From TMED14 sp964475135 (GTDB lineage: Bacteria > Bacteroidota > Bacteroidia > Flavobacteriales > Schleiferiaceae): a DNA stretch of 58,927 nucleotides. A program made the translations under genes and the position numbers. Each line of letters starts with the position of its first letter. Positions within the stretch are counted from its first letter, which is position 1. The DNA lies in contig CAYYWL010000007.1 of assembly GCA_964475135.1 (NCBI GenBank), forward strand, positions 1 through 58,927. Reading direction: 5' to 3'. The notes beneath the pieces were generated by a model. It did no database searches. It was not told where the DNA came from and was given only the letters and a program-made list of their open reading frames with translations. This document shows positions 15,845-25,075 of this stretch, piece after piece.

Positions 15845-15855
15845 GACAAAATGTC
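15845..15855. promoter_or_regulatory. GACA-N3-TGTC palindrome between miaB and topA
   Basis: The sequence GACAAAATGTC is an inverted repeat with a 3-base centre. It lies in the 110-base divergent region, 23 bases upstream of the miaB -7 box. The palindrome at 10676-10686 upstream of groES has the same GACA-N3-TGTC architecture. It may be an operator for a shared regulator. Confidence 0.35.
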
Positions 15856-15893
15856 AGCACCAATTTTTAAATGCTTAGCCGAAATTCCGAACG

Positions 15894-15901
15894 TTACTTT
15901 G
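15894..15901 (+). promoter_or_regulatory. Possible -7 box of topA
   Basis: The sequence reads TTACTTTG, one change from TAnnTTTG, 19 bases before the topA ATG at 15921. It is the best candidate in the gap. Confidence 0.35.
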
Positions 15902-15920
15902 TACGCGTAAAACTCTGCTC

Positions 15921-18308
15921 ATGTCCCAAAATCTCGTCATCGTCGAATCGCCCGCCAAAGCGAAGACCATTGAAAAATACCTCGGGAGCGCCTTCACCGT
16001 GCGTTCCAGCTTTGGGCACATTCGCGACTTGCCAGAGCGCGGAATCGGCATCGACGTCGCCAAAGGCTTCGAACCCGAGTACGTGGTGAGCGACGACAAA
16101 AAGGATGTGGTCGCCCAACTTCGCAAGCTTGCTAAGACTGCAGAGACTGTCTGGCTCGCGAGTGATGAGGACCGCGAGGGGGAAGCTATTTCGTGGCACT
16201 TGGCCGAGGCACTGGACCTCGACATGAGCAAAACCAAGCGCATCGTCTTTCACGAAATCACCAAAACGGCCATTCTCAAGGCCGTAGACAACCCCCGAAG
16301 CATCGACATGAACCTGGTGAACGCCCAGCAGGCGCGCCGGGTGCTCGACCGCCTCGTGGGCTTTGAGCTTTCACCGGTCCTCTGGAAGAAGGTTCGCACC
16401 GGTCTCAGCGCAGGCCGGGTGCAGTCCGTAGCCGTTCGTATGATCGTGGAGCGCGAGCGTGCCATTGAGCAGTTTGTCTCGGACATCGACTTTCGTATGG
16501 AAGGCCGCTTTGCGGCTCCGAACGGAACCGGGTTCAGCGCCGAATACCACGGATCCTTGGGCGACCAAGCCGCTGTGAATGCCCTTGCATCCGCCTTAAA
16601 TCGCGGCGGATTCACCGTCGCTAGCCTCGAGCAAAAGACAGCGCCGCGCAAGCCGGCGGCTCCGTTTACCACCTCAACCCTGCAGCAAGAGGCGTCGCGC
16701 AAGCTCGGAATGGCCGTGAGCCGCACCATGAGCCTGGCACAAAAACTCTACGAGAACGGACATATTACCTACATGCGTACCGACTCCGTGAACCTGTCGG
16801 ACGAAGCCGTGAACGGCGCCCGAAGCGCCATCACCGAGATGTACGGTGCCAACTTCGCCCAAACCCGTCGCTACACGACCAAAAGTGCAGGGGCCCAAGA
16901 GGCGCACGAGGCCATTCGCCCGACCAACATGATGGTGAAGTCCGCCGGTGGCGATGCGGCAGAGAAAAAACTCTACGAACTCATTTGGAAGCGCACGCTT
17001 GCAAGCCAAATGGCGGACGCCCAGATCGACCGCACGGTGGCGCACTTGAGTAATTCCGCGGCTGAGTTCATCGCCCGCGGCGAAATGATCGCCTTCGAAG
17101 GATTCCTCAAGGTGTACCGCGAAGGCGTCGACGAAGAAGAGGACGAGGCCGGAATGCTTCCGCCGCTCAAGCAGGGCGACGCGGTGGAACTCCGCAGTGC
17201 CACGGCCACGCAGCGCTTCACGCGTCCTCCGGGGCGCTTCACCGAAGCCACCTTGGTCAAGGCACTTGAAGAAGAGGGCATTGGCCGCCCGTCGACCTAC
17301 GCTCCAACTATTTCAACCATCCAGAAGCGCGGCTACGTCGCCAAGGGCGTACGCGAAGGCGAAGTTCGTCATGTGGCATTTGCCGAATGGACCGGCGGAA
17401 GCCAGTGGAATTGGGCGCAGCGCGAAGAAAAATTCGGTTCGGACAAGGGCCGCCTGGTGCCCACTGACATTGGCAACCTCGTGACTGACTACCTCGTGGA
17501 CCACTTCGGCGGTGTCATGGACTACTCGTTCACCGCCAAGATGGAAGCCCAATTTGACGAAGTGGCTGAGGGCCGCGCCGAGTGGCAGACCATTTTGGGC
17601 GACTTCTATTCGAAGTTCCACCCACTGGTCACGCAGTCTGAAGAGAGCGAGCGCGTTCGTTCGATCCGAGTACTCGGAACCCATCCCGAAAGCGGACGCC
17701 AAGTGTCGGCCCGCCTTGCCCGTTTTGGCCCTGTGGTCATGCTCGGAGGCGGAGACGGAGACGAGGCCGATGCCAAGTTCGTCGGAATCCCCGAACCCTA
17801 CACGCTTGACAAAATCACGCTTCCCGAGGCCCTTGAGCTGCTGCGCCTACCGCGTGTTGTTGGTATGTTCGAAGGCAAGCCGCTGCGCGCCAACTTTGGT
17901 CGATTTGGGCCCTACGTGCAATGGGATAAGACGTTTGCGAGCATCACCGCCCCAATGACGCCCTTGAGCGTCACTGAGGCAGAAGCCATAGAGTTGGTTC
18001 AGGCGAAGATTGCCTCAGCTGCTGCCGCCGTCATGAAAATCTTTTCTACGCCTGAAGGCGAGGTCGAGCTCCGCAAGGGCCGATTTGGCCCTTACTTGAA
18101 GTGGGATAAAGAGAACGTGAAAATTCCGCGCGGAACCGAGCCCGAATCGCTCACTGCCGGCGACGTACTCCAACTTATCGCAAAGCACCAACCCAGCACC
18201 GGCGCCAAAGGCCGCGGCAAGACTGCAGCGAAATCTGCGGGAAAACCTGCGCGCAAATCCGCGAGCAAAACCAAGGGCCGCGCTGCAAGTACACGCTCTA
18301 AAAAGTAA
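15921..18308 (+). CDS. topA: DNA topoisomerase I
   Basis: The 795-residue type IA topoisomerase has an N-terminal Toprim domain (VIVESPAKAKTIEKYLG, then SDEDREGEAISWHLAEAL with the metal-binding acidic residues). The active-site Tyr is near residue 284 in ITYMRTDSVNLS, followed by EAHEAIRPT. Instead of zinc fingers, the C-terminus carries repeats (FGRFGPYVQWDK, GRFGPYLKWDKENVK) and a Lys/Ala-rich tail. It relaxes negative supercoils. The next gene starts 3 bases after the stop. Confidence 0.97.
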   Translation: MSQNLVIVESPAKAKTIEKYLGSAFTVRSSFGHIRDLPERGIGIDVAKGFEPEYVVSDDKKDVVAQLRKLAKTAETVWLASDEDREGEAISWHLAEALDLDMSKTKRIVFHEITKTAILKAVDNPRSIDMNLVNAQQARRVLDRLVGFELSPVLWKKVRTGLSAGRVQSVAVRMIVERERAIEQFVSDIDFRMEGRFAAPNGTGFSAEYHGSLGDQAAVNALASALNRGGFTVASLEQKTAPRKPAAPFTTSTLQQEASRKLGMAVSRTMSLAQKLYENGHITYMRTDSVNLSDEAVNGARSAITEMYGANFAQTRRYTTKSAGAQEAHEAIRPTNMMVKSAGGDAAEKKLYELIWKRTLASQMADAQIDRTVAHLSNSAAEFIARGEMIAFEGFLKVYREGVDEEEDEAGMLPPLKQGDAVELRSATATQRFTRPPGRFTEATLVKALEEEGIGRPSTYAPTISTIQKRGYVAKGVREGEVRHVAFAEWTGGSQWNWAQREEKFGSDKGRLVPTDIGNLVTDYLVDHFGGVMDYSFTAKMEAQFDEVAEGRAEWQTILGDFYSKFHPLVTQSEESERVRSIRVLGTHPESGRQVSARLARFGPVVMLGGGDGDEADAKFVGIPEPYTLDKITLPEALELLRLPRVVGMFEGKPLRANFGRFGPYVQWDKTFASITAPMTPLSVTEAEAIELVQAKIASAAAAVMKIFSTPEGEVELRKGRFGPYLKWDKENVKIPRGTEPESLTAGDVLQLIAKHQPSTGAKGRGKTAAKSAGKPARKSASKTKGRAASTRSKK

Positions 18309-18311
18309 GCA

Positions 18312-19442
18312 ATGGGGACTGAATGGCTTGAACCCGTTCCGCTGGACTTTAGCCAGCAGTGGCCCTCAGAAACGCTGGGCGCCAGCATTCAACTTAACCG
18401 CGATGAGCTCCCTGACCTAAGAGGTGCCCGCATCGCACTTATCGGTGTTCCGGAACAGCGTGCAGCAGCCCACGATGTCGCCGACAGCGTGCGACGTGCC
18501 CTATACCCGCTTTATTGGGGCCCCTGGGACCTTCGTGTCGTGGACCTCGGAAACCTTAGACCTGGGCGGGATCGCATTGATACCATGGTAGCCGTAGAGG
18601 AATTGGCACTTGAAGTGCTTAAGTACGGATGCATTCCCGTGTTCATGGGCGCGGGATCCGACTGGCCCTTGGGCGTCTACCGCGCTTACGGAAAGATGGA
18701 GCAAACGATTAATGCGTGCTTGATCAACTCGCGCCTTTCGCTCGGCGACGACCACAGCTTGCCCGACCGCAGCAACCTGCTCGCACACCTGCTCACACAC
18801 AAGCCCTTCCACCTCTTTCACGTGAGTCACCTGGCCCACCAGAGCTACTTTGTTCCGCAATCTGCACTGGACCTCGCCGAGAAAATGCACCTCGAAGTAC
18901 ACCGCGTGGGCGAAATGCAGCCCATTCACCGCGCGGAACCCTGGTTGCGCGACGCCGACATGACCATTGTGCACAACGCGGCAGTTCGAGCCGCCGACGC
19001 ACCAGCCCAGCACGAAGCCAACCCCAACGGCCTCAGCGGCGAGTCGTTTTGTGCCTTACTGCGCTTCGCCGGCTTTAGCGATAAGCTCAGCAGCCTTTGC
19101 CTAACCGACTTCGTTGGATCTCGCGACCTCGACGGCCAAAACGCACATCTTTGGGCCCAAGGTCTTTGGTACTTTATAGATGGTGTGGCAGGCCGCGTAG
19201 CCGACTTCCCGCTGCGCCCTAAAAGTGAGAACCTCAAATTCACCGTGCTACTACCCAACGATCAAGGCGAAATGGTTTTTTACAAGTCTCCGCTCAGTAT
19301 GCGCTGGTGGATCGAAGTACCCAACAATCCATCTGAAAATGCTCGGCACCAGCTGGTTCCGTGCTCTCACGACGACTACGAACTGGCACAAAGTGGAAGC
19401 ATACCCAACGTATGGTGGCGCATTGTTCGGCGCGGATTGTAA
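18312..19442 (+). CDS. Arginase/formimidoylglutamase-fold protein, probably catalytically inactive
   Basis: The 376-residue product has the ureohydrolase layout. Typical gliding-Bacteroidota features are IALIGVPEQRAAAHDVAD, a central NPNGLSGESFCALLRFAGFS and a C-terminal WYFIDGVAGR. The positions that normally bind two manganese ions are altered: GGDHS-like is GAGSDWP, DARFDLG-like is INSRLSLG, and SFDM-like is TIVHN. Hydrolase activity is therefore doubtful. It sits between topA (3 bases) and porP. From my knowledge of the phylum this family often accompanies the gldKLMN locus, so a structural or regulatory link to T9SS is an inference. Confidence 0.75.
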   Translation: MGTEWLEPVPLDFSQQWPSETLGASIQLNRDELPDLRGARIALIGVPEQRAAAHDVADSVRRALYPLYWGPWDLRVVDLGNLRPGRDRIDTMVAVEELALEVLKYGCIPVFMGAGSDWPLGVYRAYGKMEQTINACLINSRLSLGDDHSLPDRSNLLAHLLTHKPFHLFHVSHLAHQSYFVPQSALDLAEKMHLEVHRVGEMQPIHRAEPWLRDADMTIVHNAAVRAADAPAQHEANPNGLSGESFCALLRFAGFSDKLSSLCLTDFVGSRDLDGQNAHLWAQGLWYFIDGVAGRVADFPLRPKSENLKFTVLLPNDQGEMVFYKSPLSMRWWIEVPNNPSENARHQLVPCSHDDYELAQSGSIPNVWWRIVRRGL

Positions 19443-19462
19443 CGTGCAAACTAAATATTTGC

Positions 19463-19470
19463 TACTTTTA
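19463..19470 (+). promoter_or_regulatory. Possible -7 box of the porP-gldKLMN operon
   Basis: The sequence reads TACTTTTA, one mismatch to TAnnTTTG, with a TTG 23 bases upstream (19437-19439) and a 30-base leader before the porP ATG. Confidence 0.4.
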
Positions 19471-19500
19471 GCGCTGATTCGCAAGACCCTGACCCACCGA

Positions 19501-20439
19501 ATGTACCGTTTGAAATCCCTTATTGCAAGTGCTTTGGTGCTGATATCCAGCGCGCTATGGGCGCAGCAGGACGTTCAGTTCACCCAGTACTACCACAACA
19601 GACTTGGCTTCAATCCAGGCGTTGCGGGCACGGGCGATGGCATTTGCATCAATTTAGGTCAACGCCTTCAGTGGGTCGGATTTGACGGTGCACCAACTAC
19701 GCAGAACCTAAACGCATCCATTCCTGTCGACCTCTTGCACGGTGGCCTCATGGTCAACGTCGTCAACGACCGCATTGGATTTTTTGAAGATATTTCTGCT
19801 GCCGTAGGCTATGCCTACCAACTTGAATTAGGTAGCGGAACCCTCGGTCTGGGACTCGCCGTCGACTTCAAAAACAAAAACGTTCGCCAAGCGACTTGGA
19901 TTTTTCCCGACAACCCCTCTGATCCCGCGGTAATGAACTCGGGTGCAACCTCTTTTACTCCCGAACTCAACTTCGGAGCCTACTACACCAACGACCGTTG
20001 GTTCGCTGGCCTTTCGTCAAGCCGCCTACTTCAGAGTTCAGCAAGTTTTGGAACTGGTGCGCGATTTCAGAGCAAAATGCACTACTTCCTCACAGGCGGA
20101 GCCACTTTTGATCTACCAACCTCTACCCCAATTCAAATTACTCCAAGCATTCTCTTAAAGTCGGATTTGAATTCTAATATCACCATGGACCTCAATGCAA
20201 ATGCGTTGATCATGGAAAAGCTCTACGCGGGCCTTGGCTGGAGGAATCAAGATGCGATTAGCCTAATGCTGGGTTACCAGATCATGCCAGCGCTTCGCGC
20301 TTCGTATTCGTACGACTTGACCACTTCTAGCCTAAGTGCCTATTCTTCAGGCTCTCACGAACTTTTTCTCACCTATTGCTTTACGATCGAAATCCCTCCC
20401 AGAGTGAATGGAAGTTATCGTAACCCAAGATTTTTGTAA
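19501..20439 (+). CDS. porP: PorP/SprF-family type IX secretion outer-membrane protein
   Basis: The 312-residue product starts at the ATG at 19501, which gives a clean signal peptide (LIASALVLISSALWAQ); an upstream in-frame start lies inside the previous gene. It opens with the family signature QDVQFTQYYHNRLGFNPGVAG. It continues as a beta-barrel (VGYAYQLELGSGTLGLGLAV) and ends in SSGSHELFLTYCF. PorP/SprF proteins are outer-membrane partners of the GldK/GldN ring or of surface adhesins. It lies 32 bases upstream of gldK in the same direction. Confidence 0.9.
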   Translation: MYRLKSLIASALVLISSALWAQQDVQFTQYYHNRLGFNPGVAGTGDGICINLGQRLQWVGFDGAPTTQNLNASIPVDLLHGGLMVNVVNDRIGFFEDISAAVGYAYQLELGSGTLGLGLAVDFKNKNVRQATWIFPDNPSDPAVMNSGATSFTPELNFGAYYTNDRWFAGLSSSRLLQSSASFGTGARFQSKMHYFLTGGATFDLPTSTPIQITPSILLKSDLNSNITMDLNANALIMEKLYAGLGWRNQDAISLMLGYQIMPALRASYSYDLTTSSLSAYSSGSHELFLTYCFTIEIPPRVNGSYRNPRFL

Positions 20440-20471
20440 TATCGCGCCCTCAACGACGTTAATTCATTGCC

Positions 20472-21905
20472 ATGATGCACGTAAAAATGTTTAATCCCTT
20501 CTCGCTTGCCGCTGTGGCAGCGGTAGTTCTCGCATCCTGCTCGGGAGGCGACCACGGGGAACTAGTGGGCGTACAAGACCGTCCCGACTTCTATCCTTCG
20601 GACCCCTACGGAATGGTCTACATTCCTCAAGGTCACTTCGCCATGGGTAATTCCGACGTCGATGTACCTGCCACACTCACCGCCTCAACCAAGTCCGTGT
20701 CAGTGTCTGGATTTTACATGGACGAAACCGAAATTACCAACAACGAGTACCGCCAATTCGTACACTGGGTTCGCGACTCAATTTTGCGCTACCGCCTCGC
20801 TGAAGGGATGGTTGAAGAATTCGAGTACATCAACTATGCGGACATGAACAACCCGACCTACTTTGAAGAGTACGTTGGTTTGAACTACCCGGACAGTATG
20901 CAGACCTACCTGGACTGGTCGCGACGTCTCGTTTGGGATAATACTCGCTACCCCTCAGAGGAGTACACCGAAATTATTGAGTCAATGTACCTATCTCCAG
21001 AAGAGCGATTTTTAGGAGGACGCAGTATTGATTCACGCCAACTCAACTATCTGCACTTCTGGGTAGACAAGCAAAAGGCTGCTTCGAAAGAAAACCGCTG
21101 GCAGAAGGACTTCCGTGACGCAGACGGCGACGGACGCACCTTCTCGTACCGCGATTACATTAAAAATGGTAAGAAAGTTTCCGATCGTTCAAGCTTCTTT
21201 GTGAGCGAAATCGTGAACGTCTACCCCGACACCTTGGCATGGATTTCTGACTTCACGTACTCGTTCAACGAACACCTTCACGACAACTACTTCTGGCACC
21301 CGGCCTACGACGAGTACCCTGTGGTTGGCGTGAGCTGGAAGCAGGCTACTGCATTTGCCAACTGGAGGACGCACTACCGCAACACGTACTTGAAGCAAAA
21401 CAATGACTTCATTGAGAACGAATTCCGCCTACCAACTGAATCAGAGTGGGAATACGCAGCACGCGGAGGCTTTGAGCTTACAACCTATCCATGGGGCGGA
21501 CCCTACACCACCAACAGTAAGGGTTGCTTCTTGGCCAACTTCAAGCCTGGTCGCGGTAACCTCGTTGCGGATGGCGGATTCCACCCTGTACGTGTTCACA
21601 GCTACGAGCCCAATGGATACGGTCTTTATGACATGGCCGGCAACGTTGCCGAATGGACGAGCACCGCATGGGACGAAGCATCATACTTCTTTGTCGCTGA
21701 CCTCAACCCCGACTTCAAGTACAACGCCGCTGAATCAGATCCAGTTACCATGAAGCGCAAAGTCATTCGCGGTGGATCGTGGAAGGACGTGGCCATCTTC
21801 ATGCAAAACGGAATGCGCGACTACGAATACCAGGATACGGCTAAGTCGTACATCGGATTCCGCACGGTTCAAAGCTTCCTTGGCCGCGACCGCAAAGATT
21901 TTTAA
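20472..21905 (+). CDS. gldK: T9SS ring lipoprotein GldK (PorK)
   Basis: The 477-residue product has a lipoprotein signal with lipobox VLASC near residue 23. A formylglycine-generating-enzyme-like domain follows: MVYIPQGHFAMGNSD, then MDETEITNNEYRQFV, EFRLPTESEWEYAARGG, GLYDMAGNVAEWTS and VIRGGSWKD. The fold is used structurally. GldK and GldN form the large periplasmic ring tethered to the outer membrane in T9SS and gliding. Either of the first two Met codons could be the start. gldL follows after 46 bases. Confidence 0.96.
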   Translation: MMHVKMFNPFSLAAVAAVVLASCSGGDHGELVGVQDRPDFYPSDPYGMVYIPQGHFAMGNSDVDVPATLTASTKSVSVSGFYMDETEITNNEYRQFVHWVRDSILRYRLAEGMVEEFEYINYADMNNPTYFEEYVGLNYPDSMQTYLDWSRRLVWDNTRYPSEEYTEIIESMYLSPEERFLGGRSIDSRQLNYLHFWVDKQKAASKENRWQKDFRDADGDGRTFSYRDYIKNGKKVSDRSSFFVSEIVNVYPDTLAWISDFTYSFNEHLHDNYFWHPAYDEYPVVGVSWKQATAFANWRTHYRNTYLKQNNDFIENEFRLPTESEWEYAARGGFELTTYPWGGPYTTNSKGCFLANFKPGRGNLVADGGFHPVRVHSYEPNGYGLYDMAGNVAEWTSTAWDEASYFFVADLNPDFKYNAAESDPVTMKRKVIRGGSWKDVAIFMQNGMRDYEYQDTAKSYIGFRTVQSFLGRDRKDF

Positions 21906-21951
21906 GAACAACCAACAACCCCCTCAATCTTAACCTCAATATTTCTTCACC

Positions 21952-22617
21952 ATGGCTTTAATTGATGTAAACGGTAAGCGCTTTAAGAACTTTATGACCA
22001 AACTTTATGGTTTGGGCGCAGCTGTGGTTATCATGGGTGCACTATTTAAGATTATCCACCTAAAGGGAGCTGACCTAATGCTCATCATTGGTTTGACTAC
22101 AGAAGCTGTGATCTTCGCCATCTCTGCATTTGAAGCACAACCTAAAGAGTACGATTGGACACTTGCATACCCCGAGCTTGAGAACGAGCCAGCTAAAGAA
22201 AAGAAGGCTCGCAAAGGTTCTTCAGGTTTGAGCACGACTCAGGAACTTGACCGTATGCTTGAGGACGCCAAAATTGGCCCCGAATTGCTCGAAAGCCTGT
22301 CCGCTGGCATGCAGCGATTGAGCGAGACTGCCAGCTCACTGAACAAGGCAACGGATGCAGCAGGTGCCACTGCCGCGTACAGCGAGCAACTCGGAGCCGC
22401 AGCCAAGAACATGGAAGCACTGAATGCACTCTACGCTGTACAGCTCGAGAGTTCTGCAAGCCAAATGGAAGTTCAAAGTGCAGTGCTAGAGAAGCTTGGT
22501 GCTTCAGCTCAAAGTGCAGAATCACTTTCTGCAGAGGTTACGAAGCTTAGCCAGAACCTTGCTCAATTGAATTCCGTATACGGCAACATGCTGACCGCCA
22601 TGAGCGTTCGCGCCTAA
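21952..22617 (+). CDS. gldL: T9SS inner-membrane motor protein GldL (PorL)
   Basis: The 221-residue product has two N-terminal membrane helices (LYGLGAAVVIMGALFKIIHL and DLMLIIGLTTEAVIFAISAF), with the conserved Lys-His-Leu between them and a Glu in the second helix. A cytoplasmic domain of mostly helical heptad sequence (SLSAGMQRLSETASSLNKAT) follows. GldL and GldM form the proton-driven rotary motor of T9SS. The upstream gap is A-rich with no Shine-Dalgarno, usual for this phylum. gldM follows after 52 bases. Confidence 0.96.
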   Translation: MALIDVNGKRFKNFMTKLYGLGAAVVIMGALFKIIHLKGADLMLIIGLTTEAVIFAISAFEAQPKEYDWTLAYPELENEPAKEKKARKGSSGLSTTQELDRMLEDAKIGPELLESLSAGMQRLSETASSLNKATDAAGATAAYSEQLGAAAKNMEALNALYAVQLESSASQMEVQSAVLEKLGASAQSAESLSAEVTKLSQNLAQLNSVYGNMLTAMSVRA

Positions 22618-22669
22618 TCGGAACTTCAATACGCAGACAACTCCTTGTAATCTAGATACAAACTAAATA

Positions 22670-24184
22670 ATGGCATCAGGCACTATTTCCCCGCGGCAAA
22701 AGATGATCAACATGATGTACCTCGTGTTGACCGCAATGCTTGCTTTGAACGTTTCAAAGGACATCCTGCGGGTGCTCGCCAAACTTGACCTTGGTATGAA
22801 CGCTACCGTAACTACGGTAGAGCGCGGAACAGCTACACTGTACGAAGCAATTCAAGCTCAGGTCTCAGAAAACCCCCGTGCCGTGCCCATCAATGAGCGC
22901 GCGAAGCAAGTGAAGTCTCAGTCGGACGAAATTTTTGCTCTTTTGGCTTCTACCAAAGAAGAGATGATCGCGTTAACTGGTGGGCTTGACGAAGAAGGTC
23001 GCTATAAAGGAGCAGATAACCGCGATATTCCTGAGAACTACCTCTTGAACGACAAGAGCATTGGTGGCCAAGGTAAAGCCAAAGAAATCAAAGAAAGGCT
23101 TACAGCGTTTCGTACGTTTCTTGAAGGCCAATCAGACGGCGATGCGACCATGAAGCGCATCATCGATGAGACGTTCACCTTTGGAGATGAAGTCGTAGAA
23201 GGCAAAAAGATGTCGTGGGAGCGCGCGACGTTTGCTGAGCTACCGCTTGCAGGCGTGGTTCCATTCTTGACCGATTTACAGTCACGCGTTCGCCGTATGG
23301 AAGCCAAGACTGTCGAGCACCTCTATGGCCAGATCGACGCCAATACCTTAAAGTTTGACAACGTTCGCGCCGTAGTGATGCCGCGCAGCACGTATGTCAC
23401 TCAAGGTGACTATCTCGAGGCCGACGTATTTCTCGCTGCCTACGACAAAGGCCGCAATCCTGAGTTCCGCGGTGTTACTCCTCAGTCTATTGAAGAAGGC
23501 GTGGGTAAGATTCGGATCCAAGGTTCAGGTAATGGGACTAAAACGTTGAAGGGTAGCATGCGTGTTCCTGGTGGTGACAAGGACTACCCCTTCGAATTGA
23601 CCTACACGGTAGCTCCACCAAGCGTTGTTATCGCTGCCACCAAGATGAACGTACTTTACCGGAACGTAGATAACCCCATCGAAGTATCGGTGCCAGGTGT
23701 GGCTCCCGAAAACCTGATGGTCTCTGGTCCGGGCATTTCAGGCAAGGCTGGTAATTATGTTGCTAACGTTACAAAAGTTGAAGGGAAGGAAGTAACCATT
23801 ACCGTTAACGTTAAAGAAGCTGACGGTAAGACCCGCAAAGCAGGTTCTAAGGTCTACCGCATCAAGGGACTTCCTCAAGCGGTCGGAACGATCTACAAAA
23901 AGAAAGATGGTTTGATTTCATCGAGCTTGCTTTCAAAGGGAGTTATCGAAGCTGAATACCAGGATTTCCCATTTGACCTGCCATTGACTGTTACAGGGTT
24001 CGACATCAAGTTTGAAGGAAAGCCAGCTGTCGAAGTCAAAGGCAATAAAATTCCGAACGACATGCGTGACCAAATTACACGTTTGAAACCAGGATCTTCG
24101 GTTACCATTCGTAAGATCAGAGCAAACACCCCTGCTGGTGCGCGCATTGAAAACATTTCTAACATCGTCCTCGACGTTCAGTAA
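22670..24184 (+). CDS. gldM: T9SS motor shaft protein GldM (PorM)
   Basis: The 504-residue product has a single N-terminal membrane helix (QKMINMMYLVLTAMLALNVS) that pairs with GldL. A long periplasmic region with helical and Ig-like domains follows (for example PRSTYVTQGDYLEADVFLAA, NVLYRNVDNPIEVSVPGV). It crosses the periplasm and transmits motor motion to the GldK/GldN ring. The stop is 2 bases before gldN, so the two are coupled. Confidence 0.97.
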   Translation: MASGTISPRQKMINMMYLVLTAMLALNVSKDILRVLAKLDLGMNATVTTVERGTATLYEAIQAQVSENPRAVPINERAKQVKSQSDEIFALLASTKEEMIALTGGLDEEGRYKGADNRDIPENYLLNDKSIGGQGKAKEIKERLTAFRTFLEGQSDGDATMKRIIDETFTFGDEVVEGKKMSWERATFAELPLAGVVPFLTDLQSRVRRMEAKTVEHLYGQIDANTLKFDNVRAVVMPRSTYVTQGDYLEADVFLAAYDKGRNPEFRGVTPQSIEEGVGKIRIQGSGNGTKTLKGSMRVPGGDKDYPFELTYTVAPPSVVIAATKMNVLYRNVDNPIEVSVPGVAPENLMVSGPGISGKAGNYVANVTKVEGKEVTITVNVKEADGKTRKAGSKVYRIKGLPQAVGTIYKKKDGLISSSLLSKGVIEAEYQDFPFDLPLTVTGFDIKFEGKPAVEVKGNKIPNDMRDQITRLKPGSSVTIRKIRANTPAGARIENISNIVLDVQ

Positions 24185-24186
24185 GT

Positions 24187-25011
24187 ATGAAAAAAATCGC
24201 ATTCCTATTGGCGGTCCTCTTCGCGGGTGCAACCCTCGAAGCCCAGGTACTGTCTCCGCAGGATGACGGCTTGATTCCCAAGTCCGACATTCACTACTCG
24301 CAAACCCGTGTGGTTCCCTACCCGCACTTGCGCCAGGACGACATGCTCTGGTCAAAGCGCCACTGGGAGCGAATTTTCACCCTAGAAAAGCTCAACCACC
24401 CTTTGTACTACCCCATTCAGGCCTTGCCCGACCGTAAGTCTCTGTTTGACGTGATGAAGGATGCCATCTTGAGCGAGGGCAGCATCACTGAGGTGTACGA
24501 CGACGATATGTTCTTGCGTCCTTTGACGATGAATGAAGTGGGGGGACGCCTGTTTCGCATCGACACCATTCGCGACAACGACGACGGTACCATCTTGGCG
24601 ATCGACTCCATCGAGGTGAAGTCCAACAACATCGTGGCGTGGGATATTAAGAGCGATTGGTACTTTGATAAGCAGCGTGGCGAACTCAAGAGCCGCATCA
24701 TCGGTATTTCGCCGGTGATTAAGGATCCGCAAGAGGGCGATATCGTCAATTTGTTTTGGGTATGGTTCCCCGATGCACGCCAGGCTTTTGCCACGAACAT
24801 CGCCTACAATCCGAACAACAACACGCGCCGTTTGACGTTTGACCAGATTTTTCAGATGCGTTACTTCAATGCAGTAGTGACCAAAGAAGACAACGTCTAC
24901 GACCGCGAGATCAAGGACTACAAGATTAACAATCCGATGGAGCAGTTGCTTGAGTCCAAGCGCATTCGCGAAGACCTGCGCAACCGCGAGCACGACTACT
25001 GGCAGTTCTAA
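24187..25011 (+). CDS. gldN: T9SS ring protein GldN (PorN)
   Basis: The 274-residue product has a signal peptide ending ATLEAQ. Conserved GldN segments follow: DMLWSKRHWERIFTLEKLNH, YPIQALPDRKSLFDVMKDA, WDIKSDWYFDKQRGELKSRI and MRYFNAVVTKEDNVYDREIK. It joins GldK in the periplasmic ring. It is the last gene of the T9SS operon, ended 18 bases later by a strong terminator. Confidence 0.96.
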   Translation: MKKIAFLLAVLFAGATLEAQVLSPQDDGLIPKSDIHYSQTRVVPYPHLRQDDMLWSKRHWERIFTLEKLNHPLYYPIQALPDRKSLFDVMKDAILSEGSITEVYDDDMFLRPLTMNEVGGRLFRIDTIRDNDDGTILAIDSIEVKSNNIVAWDIKSDWYFDKQRGELKSRIIGISPVIKDPQEGDIVNLFWVWFPDARQAFATNIAYNPNNNTRRLTFDQIFQMRYFNAVVTKEDNVYDREIKDYKINNPMEQLLESKRIREDLRNREHDYWQF

Positions 25012-25029
25012 TCGAATGCCATTCCAAAG

Positions 25030-25055
25030 AGCCACCTTCGGGTGGCTTTTTTTTT
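25030..25055 (+). terminator. Rho-independent terminator of the gldKLMN operon
   Basis: AGCCACC and GGTGGCT form a seven-pair stem closed by a TTCG tetraloop, followed by nine T residues (25047-25055). This is one of the best terminators in the window. Confidence 0.93.
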
Positions 25056-25060
25056 GCTCC

Positions 25061-25068
25061 TAACTTGC
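25061..25068 (+). promoter_or_regulatory. Possible -7 box of the FAD oxidoreductase gene
   Basis: The sequence reads TAACTTGC, a two-mismatch form of TAnnTTTG, 7 bases before the ATG at 25076. It is placed like the other near-leaderless boxes but is weak. Confidence 0.25.
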
Positions 25069-25075
25069 GCCCGAA

